DNA of 10,000 nucleotides from Candidatus Hydrogenedens sp. (lineage in GTDB: Bacteria > Hydrogenedentota > Hydrogenedentia > Hydrogenedentales > Hydrogenedentaceae): assembly GCA_020216745.1 (NCBI GenBank), contig JAIWNQ010000067.1:1-10000 (forward strand), written 5' to 3'. Of the stretch, positions 7,972 to 10,000 are shown piece after piece; the first letter of the stretch is position 1, and the number at the start of each line of letters is the position of its first letter. A program made the translations under genes and the position numbers. The notes beneath the pieces were generated by a model. The model worked only from the letters and a program-made list of their open reading frames with translations, was not told the origin of the DNA and searched no databases.

Positions 7972-8002
7972 TAAGTTTGCTAACTAATGTTGTTTATAAT
8001 GT

Positions 8003-8701
8003 CTATTTTATTTCGTCTTTCCATAGACAAAAGGAGGATGGGGTTTCTTGAACAATCACTGTATCTGGTTTATGACCTAAATATCTTAATTTTTCAACGA
8101 TCCAAAGGGTTAATATTTCACTTGTAGCCTGTTCTAATCCTTCTATCTCGTTTAACCAGCGATGGTCAAGTATGTCATATATTTCTTTTAATGCTTTGGG
8201 TAGCGACTCCATTTGGTCTGAATGCACTTTTACAAAGTAACTATGTCCATGGAGACGGTGGCAAGGATGTTCTAACGGAAGTTTAGGTAATGATTGTGCA
8301 GATTCAAAAGAAAAACACCATAGTTCTGGAAGAGAATGTATTGGGGGGCATAAATGTGGTGCGAAACTAAGGTCACCAACAATTCCAATTTGTATATCTT
8401 TGAACCACCATGGTTTTTCAGTGAGTTGCTGAATAATCCAATGTTTTATATAGGGAAGTGTTGCGTTATCTTTCAATTCTGGAATTTCATTCAAATAGGA
8501 ATGGTCAAGGGTAGAGATGATAGGTGCTAAATATTTTTTAATCTCACTAAAATCGACAATCCAACCGTATCGCTCATCAATTTCTCCGTGGGCGATAACC
8601 TCGATAAAAAATGTATGCCCATGAAGGCTTGCATATTTGCCTCCTTTATGTTCATTTTTATGGGCAGAATCAAAATACATACATTTTGAAATTTGTAGCA
8701 T
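8003..8701 (-). CDS. Tandem QueD/PTPS-like protein (two fused 6-carboxytetrahydropterin synthase domains)
   Basis: QueD makes 6-carboxy-tetrahydropterin from dihydroneopterin triphosphate in the queuosine/7-deazaguanine pathway. Usual QueD is about 120 residues; this 232-residue protein holds two copies. Domain 1 (about 1-112) has all three zinc histidines (H14, H27, H29), VDF, and the LDH pair D66-H67. It has Tyr23 where the catalytic cysteine belongs (E. coli C27) and Asp110 in place of the pterin-binding glutamate. Domain 2 (about 128-230) keeps the cysteine C147, H151, H153, D179-H180 and E219. However, the first zinc ligand is Gln136, and about 12 residues around VDF are missing. I chose the ATG at 8701 because AAGAGA (8709-8714) lies 7 nt upstream; a GTG at 8707 would add two residues. 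It lies 17 bp after queA, which supports a queuosine role, though the two halves may have diverged to another PTPS-family reaction. Confidence 0.88.
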   Translation of the reverse strand: MLQISKCMYFDSAHKNEHKGGKYASLHGHTFFIEVIAHGEIDERYGWIVDFSEIKKYLAPIISTLDHSYLNEIPELKDNATLPYIKHWIIQQLTEKPWWFKDIQIGIVGDLSFAPHLCPPIHSLPELWCFSFESAQSLPKLPLEHPCHRLHGHSYFVKVHSDQMESLPKALKEIYDILDHRWLNEIEGLEQATSEILTLWIVEKLRYLGHKPDTVIVQETPSSFCLWKDEIK

Positions 8702-8718
8702 AACCACATCTCTTTTTA

Positions 8719-9744
8719 TTATAAAATTAACATTGTATCACCATACGAATAAAAACGGAAATTATGTTCAATTGCATATTGATACGCCTGCATTATTAGT
8801 TCTTTACCAGCGAAAGCAAACACTAACGCGAGAAGAGACGATTTGGGTAAATGAAAGTTTGTTTGCAAAATGTCTATGGCTTTAAATGTATAAGGTGGAT
8901 AGATATATTTATTTGTATATCCTGAGCCACTAAAAAATTGTCCGTTTTTATATTGAGTTTCAAGTACTCGTGTAACCGTTGTTCCGACAGCAACAATTCT
9001 ATTTCCCTTTTTCATTTTTTCATTTAGTAACATTGCGGTTTGCTCACTAAAAAAGTATTCTTCTTGGTCAAGAATATGTTGTTCAAGTTTTTCAGAGGTG
9101 ATTGGCTTGAATGTTCCATATCCTACATGTAGTGTTACAAAACAAATGTCAATTCCTTTCTGTTGTAATTTTTTAAACACTCGGTTTGTGTAATGTAATC
9201 CTGCTGTTGGAGCGGCAACGGAGCCTGACTTTTGGGCGAATATAGTTTGGTACCTAAGAATATCTTTGGGGTCTGGTTTGTCTCTATGAATATAATGGGG
9301 TAAGGGTACTAATCCAACTTTTTTTATCAAAGACATAATATTAGATTTTGGGAATCGAACCAATCTTTTTCCTTCTCCGAGGAAGTCTAATACTTCGCAT
9401 GTCAGTTCTGGATGGAATACAACTTTTGTTGACTTTGCTACTTTTGCGGAGGGTCGAACCAATGCAATCCAATCGTAATCATCAATTTGTTTTAACAGGA
9501 AAACTTCTACTTTTCCGCCTGTTTTCTCTTTATATCCCATTAAACGTGCTGGTATTACCTTTGTGTTGTTAAGGACAATAACATCTCCAGGTAATAAATA
9601 ATTTGGCAGGTTACGAAAGATATCTTCTTTAATCTTTTTTGTCTCTCGGGAGACAACAAGCAGGCGAGACGAGTCACGTGGTCTCACAGGTTGTTGTGCA
9701 ATTAAATGTTCAGGGAGATAATAATTTAGTTCTTCAGTGAGCAT
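8719..9744 (-). CDS. queA: S-adenosylmethionine:tRNA ribosyltransferase-isomerase
   Basis: Transfers and rearranges the ribosyl group of S-adenosylmethionine onto the 7-aminomethyl-7-deazaguanine at position 34 of tRNAs, giving epoxyqueuosine. The full-length 341-residue protein begins with the family-type LPEHLIAQQPVRPRDSSRLL. It contains GDVIVLNNTKVIPARL, LPHYIHR (148-154), GSVAAPTAGLHYT (174-186), LHVGYGTFKP (205-214), VGTTVTRVLE, TNFHLPKSSLL and the C-terminal FRFYSYGDTMLI. No important motif is missing. The ATG at 9744 fits the normal QueA N-terminus, although only a weak purine stretch precedes it. It starts 29 bp after the ftsW-like gene and ends 17 bp before the QueD-like gene, so all three are probably one transcript. 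Confidence 0.97.
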   Translation of the reverse strand: MLTEELNYYLPEHLIAQQPVRPRDSSRLLVVSRETKKIKEDIFRNLPNYLLPGDVIVLNNTKVIPARLMGYKEKTGGKVEVFLLKQIDDYDWIALVRPSAKVAKSTKVVFHPELTCEVLDFLGEGKRLVRFPKSNIMSLIKKVGLVPLPHYIHRDKPDPKDILRYQTIFAQKSGSVAAPTAGLHYTNRVFKKLQQKGIDICFVTLHVGYGTFKPITSEKLEQHILDQEEYFFSEQTAMLLNEKMKKGNRIVAVGTTVTRVLETQYKNGQFFSGSGYTNKYIYPPYTFKAIDILQTNFHLPKSSLLALVFAFAGKELIMQAYQYAIEHNFRFYSYGDTMLIL

Positions 9745-9773
9745 AATAGAAACTTATAGTTATTTTATTTGCT

Positions 9774-10000
9774 TTATTGAAAAATATTTGCTGTAGGAAG
9801 GAAAATAGGTATTTTTTTAGCGAATGCAGGTTCCTTTCTTTCCTCCTGAATTCCGATATTTACAAGAGAACCAATCATCATCATTGTTGCCAAAAAAGAA
9901 GAGCCACCACTACTAACTAATGGTAAACACATTCCCTTAATTGGTAGTAGACCCATATTTACAAAAATCATTACTATTGCCTGAATCCCAACCATACATG
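9774..10000 (-). CDS. FtsW/RodA/SpoVE family protein, C-terminal fragment (5' end outside window)
   Basis: SEDS-family membrane glycosyltransferases polymerise lipid II into peptidoglycan during division (FtsW) or elongation (RodA). About 75 C-terminal residues are visible. MVGIQAIVMIFVNMGLLPIKG followed by LPLVSSGGSSF matches the highly conserved last part of the family, where NMGLLPxKGxxLPxVSxGGSS is typical. A final hydrophobic helix (FLATMMMIGSLVNIGI) and a short charged cytoplasmic tail end the protein. GLLP with SSGGSS favours FtsW/SpoVE over RodA, but the fragment is too short to be certain. The reading frame stays open to the window edge, so the Met at 9995 is internal and not the start. 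Confidence 0.88.
   Translation of the reverse strand, partial: CMVGIQAIVMIFVNMGLLPIKGMCLPLVSSGGSSFLATMMMIGSLVNIGIQEERKEPAFAKKIPIFLPTANIFQ

Noticed and set aside
7964..7975. CTTATTAATAAG palindrome at the end of the polyferredoxin gene as a terminator
   Set aside because: It has no loop, no GC-rich stem and no following T-run on either strand, and it overlaps the stop codon; it is likely chance in AT-rich DNA.
8527..8709. Overlapping 60-codon minus-strand frame starting with an ATG at 8709
   Set aside because: It lies in another frame over the start of the QueD-like gene, whose zinc-site motifs show the true frame.

Overview
The window is about 60% A+T and comes from a bacterium with sigma70-type promoters and good Shine-Dalgarno sites on several genes. 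A Tat-exported redox protein, a NapH/NapG-type iron-sulfur protein and a secreted multidomain protein suggest an anaerobic or facultative organism with an outward-facing membrane redox chain and extracellular processing of polymers. I cannot name the taxon. An uncultivated, Gram-negative-like environmental lineage is a guess from gene content only.

Layout. (1) 1-1872 is a nitrogen-assimilation pair. The first 216 codons of a hexameric glutamate dehydrogenase (gdhA, minus strand) are divergent from a regulator of the NrpR family (plus strand). NrpR is best known as the 2-oxoglutarate-sensing nitrogen repressor of methanogenic archaea. The 201-bp gap holds two promoters, each with a perfect GGAA/TTCC palindrome at the start of transcription. 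One has the exact GGAA-N6-TTCC form known from methanogens. (2) 1901-4183 (minus) is a large exported protein with a TIM-barrel-like front half, a fibronectin-III-like domain and an NTF2-like C-terminus. It is divergent from an alpha/beta-hydrolase (4275-5219, plus), and a 16-bp perfect palindrome lies between them. (3) 5360-7971 (plus) is a two-gene redox operon: a Tat-exported DUF362 protein and a membrane polyferredoxin that looks like NapH fused to NapG. (4) 8003-10000 (minus) reads ftsW-like (partial), queA, then a tandem-duplicated QueD-like gene. These genes are closely spaced and probably co-transcribed.

How the genes work together. NrpR probably represses gdhA and itself when nitrogen is plentiful and 2-oxoglutarate is low. 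QueA and the QueD-like protein both belong to queuosine (tRNA modification) synthesis. The most unusual items are the bacterial NrpR circuit with visible operators, and the QueD-like tandem protein, whose two halves have lost different catalytic residues and may complement each other. I saw no tRNA, rRNA, CRISPR array, insertion sequence or convincing hairpin terminator. Every gap between genes is under about 205 bp.
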